Source of the DNA: Lysobacterales bacterium | GTDB lineage: Bacteria; Pseudomonadota; Gammaproteobacteria; Xanthomonadales; Rhodanobacteraceae | Direction: 5' to 3' | DNA length: 64,000 bases | Assembly (NCBI GenBank): GCA_002632325.1 | Contig: NSJK01000014.1 | Span: 1 to 64,000, forward strand | Shown here: piece after piece, positions 7,708-17,807 of the stretch | Layout: each line of letters begins with the position of its first letter | How positions within the stretch are numbered: the stretch's first letter is position 1 | Notes under the pieces: model-generated | The model's database searches: none | The model's input: the letters and a program-made list of their open reading frames with translations, nothing else | Told to the model about the DNA's origin: nothing | Program-made: the position numbers and the translations under genes

Positions 7708-9123
7708 TCAGCTTCCGTCGAAGCCGTTGCGAAAGATCGAGTCGAAATTGGCGGGTGGCAGATCGGCACCCTGGAAGATTCCCATCGGCGTGTAGCCTGC
7801 AAAGCCGGGAAAGGCGTAGTAGATGTTCGGATTGCCCATGCGGCGGATCAGCGCCTCGGAAATCACGCGGCGATAATCGGTGGTGACGTCGACATCGACG
7901 TTTTCATACAACTGGCCGTTGGCCAGTCCCGGATAGCTGCCGTAAACCGTGCCGCCGTTGACCGCGCCGCCGAGCACGGTGATGACATTGCCGTAGCCGT
8001 GGTCGGTGCCGCCATCGGAGTTCTCGAGCACGCGACGTCCGAACTCGCTGACCACGATCACGCTGACGTTGTTCATGTAGTTGGTCGCACCGGCCGAGAG
8101 GTCGGTGTAGAACGCCGACAAGCCATCGGACAGGCTCGACACCTGGTTGCCGAACCAGTCGTAGCTCTGGGTCGGATTGCCCTGGCCGACATGAGTGTCC
8201 CAATTGCCCAGATCGATCGTCACCGCGCGCAAGCCGACATTGCGCTTGATGAGCTGCGCCACATTGCGCAGCTGGGTGCCGAAGCTGCCGTTGTACTGCA
8301 AGGCGTAGTTCGCGCCGCCCGCGGGCTGGTAGCCATCGGGATTGCTGCTGGCGTTGTAGAGACCGAAATTGATCGGCCGCAGCAGGGCGAGCGAGCCGAG
8401 TGTCTCCATGCCGGCGCGCTCCAGCATCGTTGCATTGGCGCCATTCCACAGCGCATTCATGCGGCTGACGCCGCCGACCAGGGCGTGCGCGGCATCATCG
8501 TTCTGCCACGACCAGTGGAAGGTGTCGAGGCGAAAATCCGATCCGCTGTTCATCGTGATCGCGTCGCTGCTGCCGAGCAGACTCTTGGCGGTGATGCTGC
8601 CCATCGACACCGCAGGCAACGGCACGTTGGCTGGCAAGCCGCCGCTGACAAGGTGTCGCGTGAGCCAGCCGATGCTGCCGCCCGAACTGCCGCCGACGCC
8701 GAATTCGAAATTGGATTGCGCTTCGAAATGACTGCGCACGACGGGATTGGGCATGACCTGGCCGGCGGCCACCACGAAGGCGGCATGGCCCGCGTTGAAC
8801 AGCGTGCGCAAGCCGCCCGCGCGCGGGTGCAAGGCCCACTGCGTGCCGTTGAGTGCGAGCGCAGCACCTGCGCCGCTGATGGGCACGCGAGTCTCGACGC
8901 GATTGGTCTCGTAGTCGGCGCGATACGGGCTGCCGGCGCCAGGTGGCAGCAAACTCAAGCCATCCATCGCGCCACGCAGGAACACGATCACCAGCGTGTC
9001 GCCGGTCGCTGCCGCGGGCAGCAGGGGCGGGCTGAAATAGGCCATGGCGCGGCTGCTGGCACCGAGCGCGGTGGCACTCACGCAGCAGGTCTTGAGGAAG
9101 TCGCGGCGATTGATCGGCATCAT
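7708..9123 (-). CDS. DUF1501 family protein, Tat-exported
   Basis: A twin-arginine signal opens the 471-residue protein (NRRDFLKTCCVSATALG, then ASSRAMA), so it should be exported folded through Tat. The body is the DUF1501 domain, related to alkaline-phosphatase/sulfatase folds (FLRGAMDGLSLL, GNWDTHVGQ, VIVVSEFGRRVLENSDGGTDHG). The start follows a GGAGAA ribosome site seven bases away. It lies 13 bp after the DUF1800 gene, the usual partner in bacteria; their joint function is not established. The last residues are FDSIFRNGFDGS, a tail like that of the M28 peptidase at 39665 (see findings). Confidence 0.85.
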   Translation of the reverse strand: MMPINRRDFLKTCCVSATALGASSRAMAYFSPPLLPAAATGDTLVIVFLRGAMDGLSLLPPGAGSPYRADYETNRVETRVPISGAGAALALNGTQWALHPRAGGLRTLFNAGHAAFVVAAGQVMPNPVVRSHFEAQSNFEFGVGGSSGGSIGWLTRHLVSGGLPANVPLPAVSMGSITAKSLLGSSDAITMNSGSDFRLDTFHWSWQNDDAAHALVGGVSRMNALWNGANATMLERAGMETLGSLALLRPINFGLYNASSNPDGYQPAGGANYALQYNGSFGTQLRNVAQLIKRNVGLRAVTIDLGNWDTHVGQGNPTQSYDWFGNQVSSLSDGLSAFYTDLSAGATNYMNNVSVIVVSEFGRRVLENSDGGTDHGYGNVITVLGGAVNGGTVYGSYPGLANGQLYENVDVDVTTDYRRVISEALIRRMGNPNIYYAFPGFAGYTPMGIFQGADLPPANFDSIFRNGFDGS

Positions 9124-9136
9124 GTCGGCGTTCTCC

Positions 9137-10939
9137 TCAGCGGCGCAGGAAGTCGGGCGAGCACAGGATCAGGCCGATCGCGGTGCGCAGGCGTGACTTG
9201 GTGTAGTGCTGCGAGAGTTGGTTGGCGGGCGAGAGGTGCCACTCGTCGGTGCCGAGGCCGAGCGGCGTGGTCGCGGCGGCTTCCTGACGCAGGAAGTCGA
9301 GCGCAACGCCGTGAGTCTGCGCGGGTCGCATGCCGAGCAGGCGATCGCACCAGTAGTTGATGATGTTGAGCGCGCTGCGATCGGCGGCATTGGGGAATGC
9401 AGCCAGCGTCTGCGCCTGCACGTCGGCGAGGAAGGCCGAATTGGAGTCGCCGTTGATCTGCCGCATCTCCAGCAGACGCGGCAGCATCTTGAGCGTCATG
9501 CCCAGGGCGCTGCTGCTCGACCAGACTTCCTGCGTGTCGGGATAGCCGTCGGGCGCTGGCCAGTAGAACAGTCGATTGCCGCAGCCCTGCAGGCGGTAGA
9601 TGAATTCCTCGCTGGTGGTCCAGCTGCCGGTGTTGTCGGGCAGTGGTGTGAAGTCGGCGACGAGGCCGCGCAACGCGCTGATCGCGGCATGGGTGGGGCG
9701 TTTCATCTTGGTGCCCCAACTGGTCTTGAACTGACTCGACTGCAGGATCAGGTCGAGCACCTGCTTGATCTGGTCGGGCGCCTGCCACTGCGCGCGGAAC
9801 AGATCGGCCGCACTCTGCACCAGGGTTTCGGATGCGTTGTCACCGACGAAGCGCCGGCACAGCTTGCCGGCCACGAAATGCGCGGTGCCCGGATGCTGGG
9901 CCAGCATGTCGAGCAACTGGGTGCCATCATTCTGGCCGCCGCCGGCAGGAAAATTCCGATGCAGGACCCGCTTGACGCCGGCATCATGCAAGGCCTGCAC
10001 ATACTCGAAGGTGCCCGGGTTGGGGTCGTTGCGGGTTTCCCAGGTGCTGCCGGAAATCGTCCAGCCGGTGAGCACGCGCGCGGCCTCGTAGACATCGTCG
10101 TCGACGTACTGCAGGCGCTGGATCTTGCCTTGCCAGTCGACATAGGTCGGCAGCGAGGGATCGTCGTCGGGGTCGGTGACGATGCCGCGATAGTTCTCGG
10201 CGCCGAGCGTGTGCAGTTCCAGCAATTCGCGCGCGTAGTTCTCGTTGGGATGGCCCGAATAGCTGGTGTACAGGTCGAGCATGTACATCATCGAGGCCGA
10301 TTCGCAGGTCGCCTGCAACATGTTGCGAAAATTGCCGAACACGTGCGGGCGGATCGCGTCGCGGTCGAAGGCGGGGAGCATCGGGCCGCCATCGTAATCC
10401 CAGCCGAACACGCTGAAATGGTCGTGCCAGAAATCGGCGACGACCTCGAACAACTGGCGCCGGCTGTAGATGCGGCGAATCAGGGTCGCGCATTCGACTT
10501 CGGAGGCCGGCAACATGCGCATGAAATAGTTGTCGGTGACCGAATGATGATCGGCCCACAACTGCGCAGGCGTCTTGCCGAGCGTGACGAAACCCGCGCT
10601 CGCAAGACGGCTGTCGCAGGTGCTGTCGCCGATCGAACCGGGATCGAACTGCTGTGCAAGCCAGGCGCTCCAGCGCGTCTGGTCATCCGCACCGAGCGCA
10701 AGAAAGGCGGCATGCTCGGGCGTGCTGAAACCGAACGTGGCACGCGTCAGCCAACGCACCGCATCGGGTGGAGTATTGAGTGCGTCGGGCTGCAGCGGCA
10801 GATCGGTTTGCGCCAGGCCGTCGCGGCCGGGCCGGCGTCGCGACAATCCCTGATCGAGGGGCAAGTCAGTATTCGCACCGAGCAGGGCATGCAGCATGCG
10901 CCGACGCGTGGTCAACATCACGGCAGGAATTGCGTTCAT
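9137..10939 (-). CDS. DUF1800 family protein
   Basis: The 600-residue protein has the DUF1800 hallmarks: RWLTRATFGFSTPEH near the N-terminus, VVADFWHDHFSVFGWDYDGG, NYARELLELHTLGAE, and a C-terminal LILCSPDFLRR. ATG 10939 is chosen because GGAGG lies five bases upstream and the longer frame begins with an Arg-rich stretch. Immediately downstream is the Tat-exported DUF1501 gene, forming the two-gene unit common in proteobacteria and planctomycetes. The biochemical role is unknown; the association with exported partners suggests an envelope or extracellular function. No clear signal peptide is visible at this start. Confidence 0.85.
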   Translation of the reverse strand: MNAIPAVMLTTRRRMLHALLGANTDLPLDQGLSRRRPGRDGLAQTDLPLQPDALNTPPDAVRWLTRATFGFSTPEHAAFLALGADDQTRWSAWLAQQFDPGSIGDSTCDSRLASAGFVTLGKTPAQLWADHHSVTDNYFMRMLPASEVECATLIRRIYSRRQLFEVVADFWHDHFSVFGWDYDGGPMLPAFDRDAIRPHVFGNFRNMLQATCESASMMYMLDLYTSYSGHPNENYARELLELHTLGAENYRGIVTDPDDDPSLPTYVDWQGKIQRLQYVDDDVYEAARVLTGWTISGSTWETRNDPNPGTFEYVQALHDAGVKRVLHRNFPAGGGQNDGTQLLDMLAQHPGTAHFVAGKLCRRFVGDNASETLVQSAADLFRAQWQAPDQIKQVLDLILQSSQFKTSWGTKMKRPTHAAISALRGLVADFTPLPDNTGSWTTSEEFIYRLQGCGNRLFYWPAPDGYPDTQEVWSSSSALGMTLKMLPRLLEMRQINGDSNSAFLADVQAQTLAAFPNAADRSALNIINYWCDRLLGMRPAQTHGVALDFLRQEAAATTPLGLGTDEWHLSPANQLSQHYTKSRLRTAIGLILCSPDFLRR

Positions 10940-11061
10940 CGGAGCCTCCGCGTGCCCCCTTCGGTGAGGCGCATAGGGATAGCTCGCCTTGGGCGCCGAT
11001 GCAATGTCCGCGGTTGCAATCCGTGATGGCGGCGGCCAATTCCTTGCCTGACGATGCCGTC

Positions 11062-12102
11062 CTAGACGATGCGCGGCTCGGGTTCGAGTTCGACGCCGAA
11101 GCGCTCGTGCACGCGCTCGCGCACGCCTTGCGCGAATGCCCACAGTTGCGCGCCGCTGGCCTGGCCGTGGTTGACCAGCACCAGAGCGTGCTGGTCGCTG
11201 ATGCCGGCATCACCGTCGCGCTGGCCCTTGCAGCCGGCCTGTTCGATCAGCCAGGCCGCCGAAAGCTTGGTCTGTCCTGCTGCAGCGTTCCACACCGGCA
11301 GGCCGGGATGCCGTGCACGTAGCGATGCAGCGAAGGCCGCATCGACCAGTGGATTCTTGAAGAAACTGCCGGCGTTGCCGAGCTGACCGGGATCGGGCAG
11401 CTTGCGGCGGCGCAGGCGCGTCACCGCCTCGGCGACGCTCGCTGGCGTCGGATCGGCCACGCCCATCGCCGCCAGCTCCTCGCGGATCCCGGCATAGTCC
11501 AAGCGCAATGGCTGTACACGTGGCACAAGAAATTCGACCGCGACGATCAGGTAACGCTCGATCTCGCGCTTGAACAGCGAGTCGCGATAAGCGAACGCGC
11601 ACTGGGCAGCATCCAGTTGCACGAACTGCGCGCTGCGGCGGTCCCAGACCTCGACTGCACGGATGAACTCGGCGACTTCCGCGCCATACGCGCCGATGTT
11701 CTGGATCGGTGCGGCGCCGACCGTGCCCGGAATCAGCGCGAGGTTTTCCAGCCCGCACGCGCCCTTGGCCAGCGCCCAGTGCACGAAATCGTTCCAGTGC
11801 TCGCCCGCCGCCACGCGCACGCGCAGTCCGCCCTCGTCATCGGCGAGCACGTCGATGCCGCGGTTGGCGAGGCTGAGCACCACGCCCGGCCAGTCGCGCG
11901 TGAACAGCACGTTGCTGCCTTCACCGAGCACGAGCACGGGGCCGCGCTGGAGCATCGCGTAGCCGAACAGTTCGCGCAGCGCGTCGGTCTTGCGCACATC
12001 GATCAGCATCGCCGCGCGTGCTTCCACGCCGAAGCTGTTGCGCGCGCGCAGCGAGGCGTTCTCGAGGATCGAATAGCTGCTCGAATGGCTGCCGCGGTTC
12101 AT
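11062..12102 (-). CDS. murB: UDP-N-acetylenolpyruvoylglucosamine reductase MurB
   Basis: MurB reduces UDP-GlcNAc-enolpyruvate to UDP-MurNAc with NADPH and FAD, the second committed step of peptidoglycan synthesis. The 346-residue protein shows the FAD-binding segments [11 protein letters not shown] and [19 protein letters not shown], the catalytic Ser region NAGSFFKNP, and the C-terminal [12 protein letters not shown] of type I MurB. Its ATG overlaps the pyrD stop as ATGA, so the two are translationally coupled. Confidence 0.95.
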   Translation of the reverse strand: MNRGSHSSSYSILENASLRARNSFGVEARAAMLIDVRKTDALRELFGYAMLQRGPVLVLGEGSNVLFTRDWPGVVLSLANRGIDVLADDEGGLRVRVAAGEHWNDFVHWALAKGACGLENLALIPGTVGAAPIQNIGAYGAEVAEFIRAVEVWDRRSAQFVQLDAAQCAFAYRDSLFKREIERYLIVAVEFLVPRVQPLRLDYAGIREELAAMGVADPTPASVAEAVTRLRRRKLPDPGQLGNAGSFFKNPLVDAAFAASLRARHPGLPVWNAAAGQTKLSAAWLIEQAGCKGQRDGDAGISDQHALVLVNHGQASGAQLWAFAQGVRERVHERFGVELEPEPRIV

Positions 12103-13133
12103 GCGGCTGCGTGTCCTGCACGTTCGCGCAAGGCTTTCACACAGTCGCCGATCAAGGCCGGGCCGTGGTAGATCAGGCCGCTGTAGAGCTGCACCAGGCT
12201 CGCGCCGGCATCGAACTTGACGGCCGCATCGTGGCCCGCACTGATGCCGCCGACGCCGATCAGCGGAATCTTTCCTGCGAGTCGCTGCGTCATCTCGCGC
12301 AACACGGACGTGGATTTTTCCAGCAGCGGCTTGCCCGACAGCCCGCCGCTTTCATTGGCGTGGCGATGTCCGGCCACGCCCTCGCGTGCGAGCGTGGTGT
12401 TGGTGCAGATCAGGCCATCGATCTGCGCTTGCAGCACGACTGCGGCGATCGCATCGAGTGTGGCGGCATCGAGATCGGGCGCGATCTTGAGCAGCATCGG
12501 CTTGCGCTTGCCATCGCGCGCGGCCAGTCGCTCCTGCGCCTCGCGCAAGGTGCCGATCAGGCGCCGCAAGGCATCTTCCTGCTGCAGGTCGCGCAAGCCC
12601 TGCGTATTGGGCGAAGAGATGTTGATGGTGACGTAGCTCGCGCGCGCGTGCACGCGTTCGAGACAGTGCAGGTAATCATCGACCGCGCGTTCGTTGGGCG
12701 TGTCCTTGTTCTTGCCGATGTTGATGCCGAGCACGCCGCTGAACTTCGCGCGTTCGACATTGCGCAGCAGGGCATCGACGCCTTCGTTGTTGAAGCCCAT
12801 GCGATTGATGATCGCCTCGTGCTCGGCGAGGCGGAACAGACGCGGACGCGGATTGCCAACCTGCGCACGCGGCGTGGTCGTGCCGACTTCGATGAAGCCG
12901 AAGCCCAGCGCAGCCAGCGCATCGACATGGGCGCCGTTCTTGTCGAGTCCGGCGGCAAGGCCGACCGGATTGTCGAAACACAAACCGAAAACATCAGTCG
13001 GCAAGGGCTTGGGTTTGCCAGCCAGTAGTGGATTGGTGCCAGTGCGCCAGGCGGCCTCGATCGCGGCGAGCGCGAGATCGTGGGCGCGCTCGGCGTCAAG
13101 ACAAAACAGCAGCGAGCGCGCGAATGCGTACAT
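12099..13133 (-). CDS. pyrD: Dihydroorotate dehydrogenase (quinone), class 2
   Basis: PyrD oxidises dihydroorotate to orotate at the inner membrane, passing electrons to quinone, in pyrimidine synthesis. The 344 residues include the N-terminal amphipathic helix of class 2 enzymes ([19 protein letters not shown]), the FMN site ([19 protein letters not shown]), the catalytic Ser loop [13 protein letters not shown], and the C-terminal phosphate site [12 protein letters not shown]. The frame runs far upstream on this strand without a stop, but ATG 13133 begins the family's usual N-terminus. It overlaps murB by four bases. Confidence 0.95.
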   Translation of the reverse strand: MYAFARSLLFCLDAERAHDLALAAIEAAWRTGTNPLLAGKPKPLPTDVFGLCFDNPVGLAAGLDKNGAHVDALAALGFGFIEVGTTTPRAQVGNPRPRLFRLAEHEAIINRMGFNNEGVDALLRNVERAKFSGVLGINIGKNKDTPNERAVDDYLHCLERVHARASYVTINISSPNTQGLRDLQQEDALRRLIGTLREAQERLAARDGKRKPMLLKIAPDLDAATLDAIAAVVLQAQIDGLICTNTTLAREGVAGHRHANESGGLSGKPLLEKSTSVLREMTQRLAGKIPLIGVGGISAGHDAAVKFDAGASLVQLYSGLIYHGPALIGDCVKALRERAGHAAA

Positions 13134-13189
13134 CGGAATCCCGGTGTGGGCGAGCGTCGCGCAGGTGACCTGTCTGCGGGCTCGCTGGA

Positions 13190-13483
13190 TCAGCGGGGCT
13201 GACCGTAGAGGAAGGCCAGGCCGCCGAACAGAAGCAAGAGTGCAATGACCACCAACACGGTCAAGACGATCTGCACCCAGCCCAGAATGAGTCCGGCCAG
13301 CGCCATGCCATCGCCCTCGATCGTGCCCGGTGGCGCGCGGCGGATCTCGCCGCGTGCCAGGTGTCCGCAGATGATCGCCACGATCGCGCCGATGAAGGGC
13401 AGCATGAACCAGGCGAGGATGCCGGAGATCAGGCTGATGAGTGCAGTCGTGCTGGTCTGGCGGACGGGCATTGGAGCATTCAT
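13190..13483 (-). CDS. DUF4190 domain membrane protein
   Basis: This 97-residue protein has two hydrophobic helices (about residues 12-40 and 60-92) joined by the conserved [26 protein letters not shown] linker (shown here in part), as in DUF4190 proteins: a small inner-membrane protein of unknown role. It ends 57 bp before the pyrD start on the same strand and may be co-transcribed with pyrD-murB. Confidence 0.7.
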   Translation of the reverse strand: MNAPMPVRQTSTTALISLISGILAWFMLPFIGAIVAIICGHLARGEIRRAPPGTIEGDGMALAGLILGWVQIVLTVLVVIALLLLFGGLAFLYGQPR

Positions 13484-13533
13484 TCGGGGCGATCCTGACT
13501 GGGGATGTGCCTAGCCTAGCGTGTCGGCGATCC

Positions 13534-13565
13534 ATTCGCCCGCCGCGGTTGCGTGGCGGGCGAAT
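13534..13565 (-). terminator. Hairpin terminator after the aldehyde dehydrogenase gene
   Basis: A perfect 11 bp stem (ATTCGCCCGCC paired with GGCGGGCGAAT) with a 10-base loop starts 17 bases past the stop of the ALDH gene. There is no strong U-run after it, so efficiency is uncertain. Confidence 0.6.
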
Positions 13566-13581
13566 CAAAGGCGGGTCGGCA

Positions 13582-15114
13582 TCAGAACTCGAACTTGATG
13601 CCTTGGGCGAGCGGCAAGGCGTCGGAGTAGTTGATCGTGTTGGTCTGCCGACGCATGTAGGCCTGCCATGCGGTCGAGCCCGACTCGCGGCCACCGCCGG
13701 TTTCCTTCTCGCCACCGAAGGCGCCACCGATCTCGGCGCCCGAGGTACCGATGTTGACGTTGGCGATGCCGCAGTCGCTGCCGCTGGCGGCGAGGAAAGC
13801 CTCGGCGGCCTTGAGGTTCTGCGTGAAGATCGCCGAGGACAGGCCCTGCGGCACGGCGTTCTGCAGCGTGATTGCTTCCTCGACCGTCTTGAACTTCATC
13901 ACGTAGAGGATCGGCGCAAAGGTTTCGGTCTGCACCACCTCGGCCGAGTTGGCCAGACCGGTGATGATCGTGGGCAGCACGAAGTTGCCCTTGCCTTCGA
14001 TCGCGGCGCCGCCGCTGGCGACCTTGCCGCCGCTGGCCTTGGCCTTCTCGATCGCGGCGAGGTAGGCGCTTACCGCGTCGCGGCTGTTGAGCGGGCCCAT
14101 GAGGTTCTTTGCATCGGTGGGATCACCGATCTTCTTCTCGACCTGCTGGTAGGCGGTGACGAGTTTGGCGAGCACCTCATCGTGGATCGACTCGTGCACG
14201 AACAGGCGGCGCGTGGTGGTGCAGCGCTGGCCGGCGGTGCCGACCGCGCCGAACACGATCGCCGGGATCGCCAGTTTCAGATCGGCGCTCGCATCGACGA
14301 TGATCGCGTTGTTGCCGCCCAGTTCGAGCAGGCTGCGGCCCATGCGCTGCGCCACGCGCTCGCCGACCAGGCGCCCGACCTTGGTCGAACCGGTGAAGCT
14401 CACCAGCGCAATGCGCTTGTCATCGACGAAGCTCTGCGCCAGCTCGGTGCCGGCATCGTTGAACAGGAAGAACAGATCGGGGAAGCCGCCCGCGCGCAGT
14501 GCTTCGTTGCAGATCCTGAGTGCGGCAATCGCCGACAGCGGCACCTTGGGCGAGGGCTTCCAGATCGAGATGTCACCGCAGACCGCAGCGATGAAGCTGT
14601 TCCAGGCCCACACCGCGACCGGGAAGTTGAATGCCGAAATGATGCCGACCAGACCGAGCGGATGCCATTGCTCGTACATGCGATGGCCGGGACGTTCGGA
14701 ATGCATGGTCAGGCCGTAGAGCTGGCGCGACAGACCGAGCGCGAAGTCGCCGATGTCGATCATTTCCTGGACTTCGCCATCGCCCTCGGGCTTGGATTTG
14801 CCCATTTCCAGCGCAACCAGCGAGCCCAGCGCATCCTTGTGCGTGCGCAGCGCCTCGCTGCACAGACGAATCGCCTCGCCGCGGCGCGGTGCGGGCGTCG
14901 TGCGCCAGATCACGAAGGCTTCCTGCGCGCGCTTGAGGATGGTCGCGTAGTCGCTCTCGCCCGAGGCATGTACTTCGGCGATGACCTCGTTGTTGCTCGG
15001 ATTGATCGCCTGAAGCAGGCCGGCATCGGTGGTTTTCGACCACTCGCCGTTGCCGAGGTAGGCGCCGGAATTGATGGGACCAAGGCCGAGGGCCTTGAGG
15101 ATCTGACTGGACAT
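13582..15114 (-). CDS. amaB: ALDH7-family aldehyde dehydrogenase (probable aminoadipate semialdehyde / piperideine-6-carboxylate dehydrogenase)
   Basis: The 510-residue protein is an NAD-dependent aldehyde dehydrogenase of the ALDH7 (antiquitin) type: [35 protein letters not shown], catalytic Glu in [11 protein letters not shown] and catalytic Cys in [12 protein letters not shown], with the ALDH7 C-terminal [15 protein letters not shown] and [16 protein letters not shown]. Enzymes of this group oxidise alpha-aminoadipate semialdehyde in lysine degradation. ATG 15114 is preferred (GGAG eight bases upstream) over upstream starts whose residues do not fit the family. Lysine-pathway partners are not in the window, so the substrate is inferred from family. 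Confidence 0.88.
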   Translation of the reverse strand: MSSQILKALGLGPINSGAYLGNGEWSKTTDAGLLQAINPSNNEVIAEVHASGESDYATILKRAQEAFVIWRTTPAPRRGEAIRLCSEALRTHKDALGSLVALEMGKSKPEGDGEVQEMIDIGDFALGLSRQLYGLTMHSERPGHRMYEQWHPLGLVGIISAFNFPVAVWAWNSFIAAVCGDISIWKPSPKVPLSAIAALRICNEALRAGGFPDLFFLFNDAGTELAQSFVDDKRIALVSFTGSTKVGRLVGERVAQRMGRSLLELGGNNAIIVDASADLKLAIPAIVFGAVGTAGQRCTTTRRLFVHESIHDEVLAKLVTAYQQVEKKIGDPTDAKNLMGPLNSRDAVSAYLAAIEKAKASGGKVASGGAAIEGKGNFVLPTIITGLANSAEVVQTETFAPILYVMKFKTVEEAITLQNAVPQGLSSAIFTQNLKAAEAFLAASGSDCGIANVNIGTSGAEIGGAFGGEKETGGGRESGSTAWQAYMRRQTNTINYSDALPLAQGIKFEF

Positions 15115-15238
15115 GGGGGACTCCGCGATGCGCATTGCGCGCTCTGAACACGGCAAATTGTAGCAGGCCGGGCGCTCGCTCATCGCCGATCATGCAGCCC
15201 TTGCCCGGCGCAGGATCGGCGTCGGCGCGGCTCGCGGT

Positions 15239-15244
15239 TACAAT
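15239..15244 (+). promoter_or_regulatory. Candidate -10 box for tRNA-Arg
   Basis: TACAAT lies 13 bases before the mature tRNA 5' end, the expected place for a stable-RNA promoter. No convincing -35 box is visible at the right spacing. Confidence 0.4.
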
Positions 15245-15257
15245 GCGCGCCTTGTGC

Positions 15258-15334
15258 GGCCCCGTAGCTCAGCTGGATAGAGCGCGCCCCTCCTAAGGGC
15301 GAGGTCAGAGGTTCGAATCCTCTCGGGGTCGCCA
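15258..15334 (+). tRNA. tRNA-Arg (anticodon CCU)
   Basis: All four arms can be drawn: acceptor GGCCCCG with CGGGGTC, D arm GCTC...GAGC, anticodon stem CGCCC with GGGCG around loop CTCCTAA, and T arm with GGTTCGAATCC. The anticodon CCT is at 15292-15294 and reads AGG. The CCA end is encoded (15332-15334). The 77-base gene ends 36 bases before the glycosyltransferase gene; no integrase lies beside it. Confidence 0.97.
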
Positions 15335-15370
15335 TTACTTGCCGGCCGCGCGGCGGCGTTGGGTGCTTGC

Positions 15371-16153
15371 ATGCTGCACGGTTTGAAAATCGTCGTCGTG
15401 ATGCCGGCCTACCATGCCGAGAAGACGCTGGCCGAATGCCATGCGGCAATCCCGCACGATATCGTCGATGAGGTGCTGCTGGTGGATGATGCCAGCGACG
15501 ATGCGACGGTCGCCGTCGCGCAGCGACTGGGCATCCGCACCCATCGTCACGCGGTCAACCGCGGCTACGGCGGCAATCAGAAGACCTGCTATGCACTCGC
15601 GCTCGGTGTCGATGCCGACATCGTGGTGATGCTGCATCCCGATTATCAGTACGAGCCGCGCTTGATCACCGCGATGGCGGCGATGATCGCATCGGGGGTT
15701 TACGACGTCGTGTTCGGCTCGCGCATCCTCGGCAACACCGCGATTGCGGGCGGCATGCCGCGTTACAAGTACGTGTTCAATCGGATGTTGACTGCGTTCG
15801 AGAACCTCGTGATCGGATCCAAGCTCTCGGAGTTTCATTCCGGTTATCGCGCGTTCTCGCGCAAGGTGCTGGAAACGCTGCCGCTTGCGGTCAATTCCGA
15901 TGATTTCGTGTTCGACAACCAGATGCTGGTGCAGGCGCATGCCTTCGGTTGGCGTATCGGCGAGATGTCCTGCCCGACCAAGTATTTTGCCGACGCCAGT
16001 GAGATCAATTTCAGACGCTCGGTGGTGTACGGCCTGGGCGTCTTGCGCGTGGCCGTGACCTATCGCCTGTGGAAATGGCGCCTGCTCAAGTCGCGGCTGT
16101 TCTGCGCCGCGCCCGAGAATCGGTTGACGGCGATGCAAGCGGATGCGCCCTGA
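15371..16153 (+). CDS. Glycosyltransferase family 2 (DPM1/DPG synthase-like)
   Basis: The 260-residue protein has a GT-A fold: IVVVMPAYHAEKTL, the nucleotide-binding EVLLVDDASDDATV, NRGYGGNQKT, and VVMLHPDYQYEP in the place of the metal-binding DxD loop, as in polyprenyl-phosphate mannose/glucose synthases. Two membrane-anchoring helices, seen in some relatives, are absent. Its stop overlaps the next gene, a polytopic glycosyltransferase, by 11 bases. A sugar may therefore be loaded on a lipid carrier here and used by the neighbour; that pairing is inference. Confidence 0.85.
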   Translation: MLHGLKIVVVMPAYHAEKTLAECHAAIPHDIVDEVLLVDDASDDATVAVAQRLGIRTHRHAVNRGYGGNQKTCYALALGVDADIVVMLHPDYQYEPRLITAMAAMIASGVYDVVFGSRILGNTAIAGGMPRYKYVFNRMLTAFENLVIGSKLSEFHSGYRAFSRKVLETLPLAVNSDDFVFDNQMLVQAHAFGWRIGEMSCPTKYFADASEINFRRSVVYGLGVLRVAVTYRLWKWRLLKSRLFCAAPENRLTAMQADAP

Positions 16154-17807
16154 GCGCGCGCCCGCAGTGCGTGACCTGCGCTGGCCCTGGTGGCTGCTGG
16201 GTGCCGGCACGCTGCTCGCGGGTGCGTTCGCGCGCATCTGGCAATTGCGCTCGCAGATGCTCATCGACGATGAGTGGCACGCGGTCCGCAAGCTGATCGA
16301 GGCCGGCATGGAGGACATCGCCGATCACTTCGGCGTGGCCGATTACTCGATCCCGCTCACGCTGTACGACCGCTGGCTTTACGAGCACAACCAACTCAGC
16401 GAATGGGCGATGCACCTGCCGCTGCTGATTGCCGGTCTTGCCTTGCTGGTGATCGCGCCCCTGCTGTTGCGCCGCACGCTCGAGTTGCCGGTGCGCGTGA
16501 CCTGGCTTGGCCTGCTCGCGGTGTCGCCGCTGCTGATCTATTTCAGTCGCACGGCGCGGCCCTATGCCTTGCTCGCCCTGTGCGGCGTGCTCGCCTTCCT
16601 CGCATTGCGCAACTGGGTGGCACGAGGTGGCAGGGCGCCAGTCTGGGCGGGCTTGTACGTGCTGGCGACCTGTCTGGCAGCTTGGGCGCATCTTCTGTCG
16701 CTGGTGTTCACGCTGTGGCCACTCGCTTGTGCGGCCTTGATTGCCATTGCCGGATGTCTCGATCCGCGGCAACGTGAGCAGGCCGCGCGCGTGCTGCGTG
16801 GCAGCCTGCTGCTCGGTGCGTTGATTGGCGGCTTGCTCTTGATTGCGCTCGCGCCGCCCTTGATCAACGACTGGGCCGCGCTGGCCGGCAAGGCGGGCGC
16901 CAACAGCGTGAGCGGTGCGAGCCTGTATCGCACCCTGCTCATGCAATTCGGCATCACCGATGCGCTGAGCCTGAGCGTGGTGCTGATCCTGCTCGCACTT
17001 GGCGCCCTGCGTCTGTGGCGCAGCGAGCGCTTCCTCGTCCTCAGTGTACTCAGCGCCGCGATCGTCGGCATGGGCGTGATCGCCTTGACGCAGCCTGCGT
17101 GGGTGCAGCACCCGCTGGTGTTTGCACGTTATGCGACGCCGATCCTGCCGTGGCTGCTGCTGCTGGTCGCGTCCGGTTTGGTGGATACGGTCGAACGCCT
17201 GCGCAAGCCATGGCTGACGATGCCCTTGGTACTGATCGCGCTGATCGCCTTGCTTGCGCGCGGGCCGCTGCCGACCTGGTTCTACTGGCCCAACCAATTC
17301 ATGGGCCATGCGCTGTTTCAGTTCGACTACGACCCTGCTCACAATCCCTACGTCAGTCAGCTCGAACTCGGGCCGATTTCGCCGTTCTACACCGATCTGG
17401 CCAAGCGACCAGCGGGCAGCGTGACCCTGATCGAGACGCCGGCACGCGCCCACTCGAACTACATGCCCGATCCGTGGCTGCAGCAGATCCATCACCAGAA
17501 CGTGAAATTCGCGCTGGCATCGCCGATCTGCGGCGTCGGCGCCTGGGACGAGTATCCGTACACCGCGAGCGGCACGCGCTTCAAGCGCATGGGACGGCTC
17601 GAAGACATCCTCAAGGGCGCGAATTGGGGCGCCGACTACCTCGTGCTGCGCATGCATCCGTGGACGCTGCCCGCGGGCAAGGCGTTTCCATGGCCGGCTC
17701 CCTGGCCCGACATGGCCGCGTGTGCGGTCAAGGTCGAAGCCAAGCTCGGTGCGCCGATCTATCGCGATGAATCCGTTGTGGTGTTTGCGCTGCGCGGCGC
17801 GTCCTGA
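16143..17807 (+). CDS. Polytopic membrane glycosyltransferase (PMT/ArnT-like)
   Basis: The 554-residue protein carries about ten transmembrane helices, with a first periplasmic loop holding acidic residues (MLIDDEWHAV) as in GT-C enzymes that use polyprenyl-phosphate sugars. The last about 180 residues form a soluble periplasmic tail. It overlaps the GT2 gene at its start and runs 49 bases past the stop of the opposing C13 peptidase gene at its end. It may decorate lipid, protein or wall polymer; the acceptor cannot be told from sequence. Confidence 0.75.
   Translation: MRPERAPAVRDLRWPWWLLGAGTLLAGAFARIWQLRSQMLIDDEWHAVRKLIEAGMEDIADHFGVADYSIPLTLYDRWLYEHNQLSEWAMHLPLLIAGLALLVIAPLLLRRTLELPVRVTWLGLLAVSPLLIYFSRTARPYALLALCGVLAFLALRNWVARGGRAPVWAGLYVLATCLAAWAHLLSLVFTLWPLACAALIAIAGCLDPRQREQAARVLRGSLLLGALIGGLLLIALAPPLINDWAALAGKAGANSVSGASLYRTLLMQFGITDALSLSVVLILLALGALRLWRSERFLVLSVLSAAIVGMGVIALTQPAWVQHPLVFARYATPILPWLLLLVASGLVDTVERLRKPWLTMPLVLIALIALLARGPLPTWFYWPNQFMGHALFQFDYDPAHNPYVSQLELGPISPFYTDLAKRPAGSVTLIETPARAHSNYMPDPWLQQIHHQNVKFALASPICGVGAWDEYPYTASGTRFKRMGRLEDILKGANWGADYLVLRMHPWTLPAGKAFPWPAPWPDMAACAVKVEAKLGAPIYRDESVVVFALRGAS

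Noticed and set aside
15258..15334. tRNA-Arg as an integration site
   Set aside because: No integrase and no repeat of the tRNA 3' end are visible in the window.
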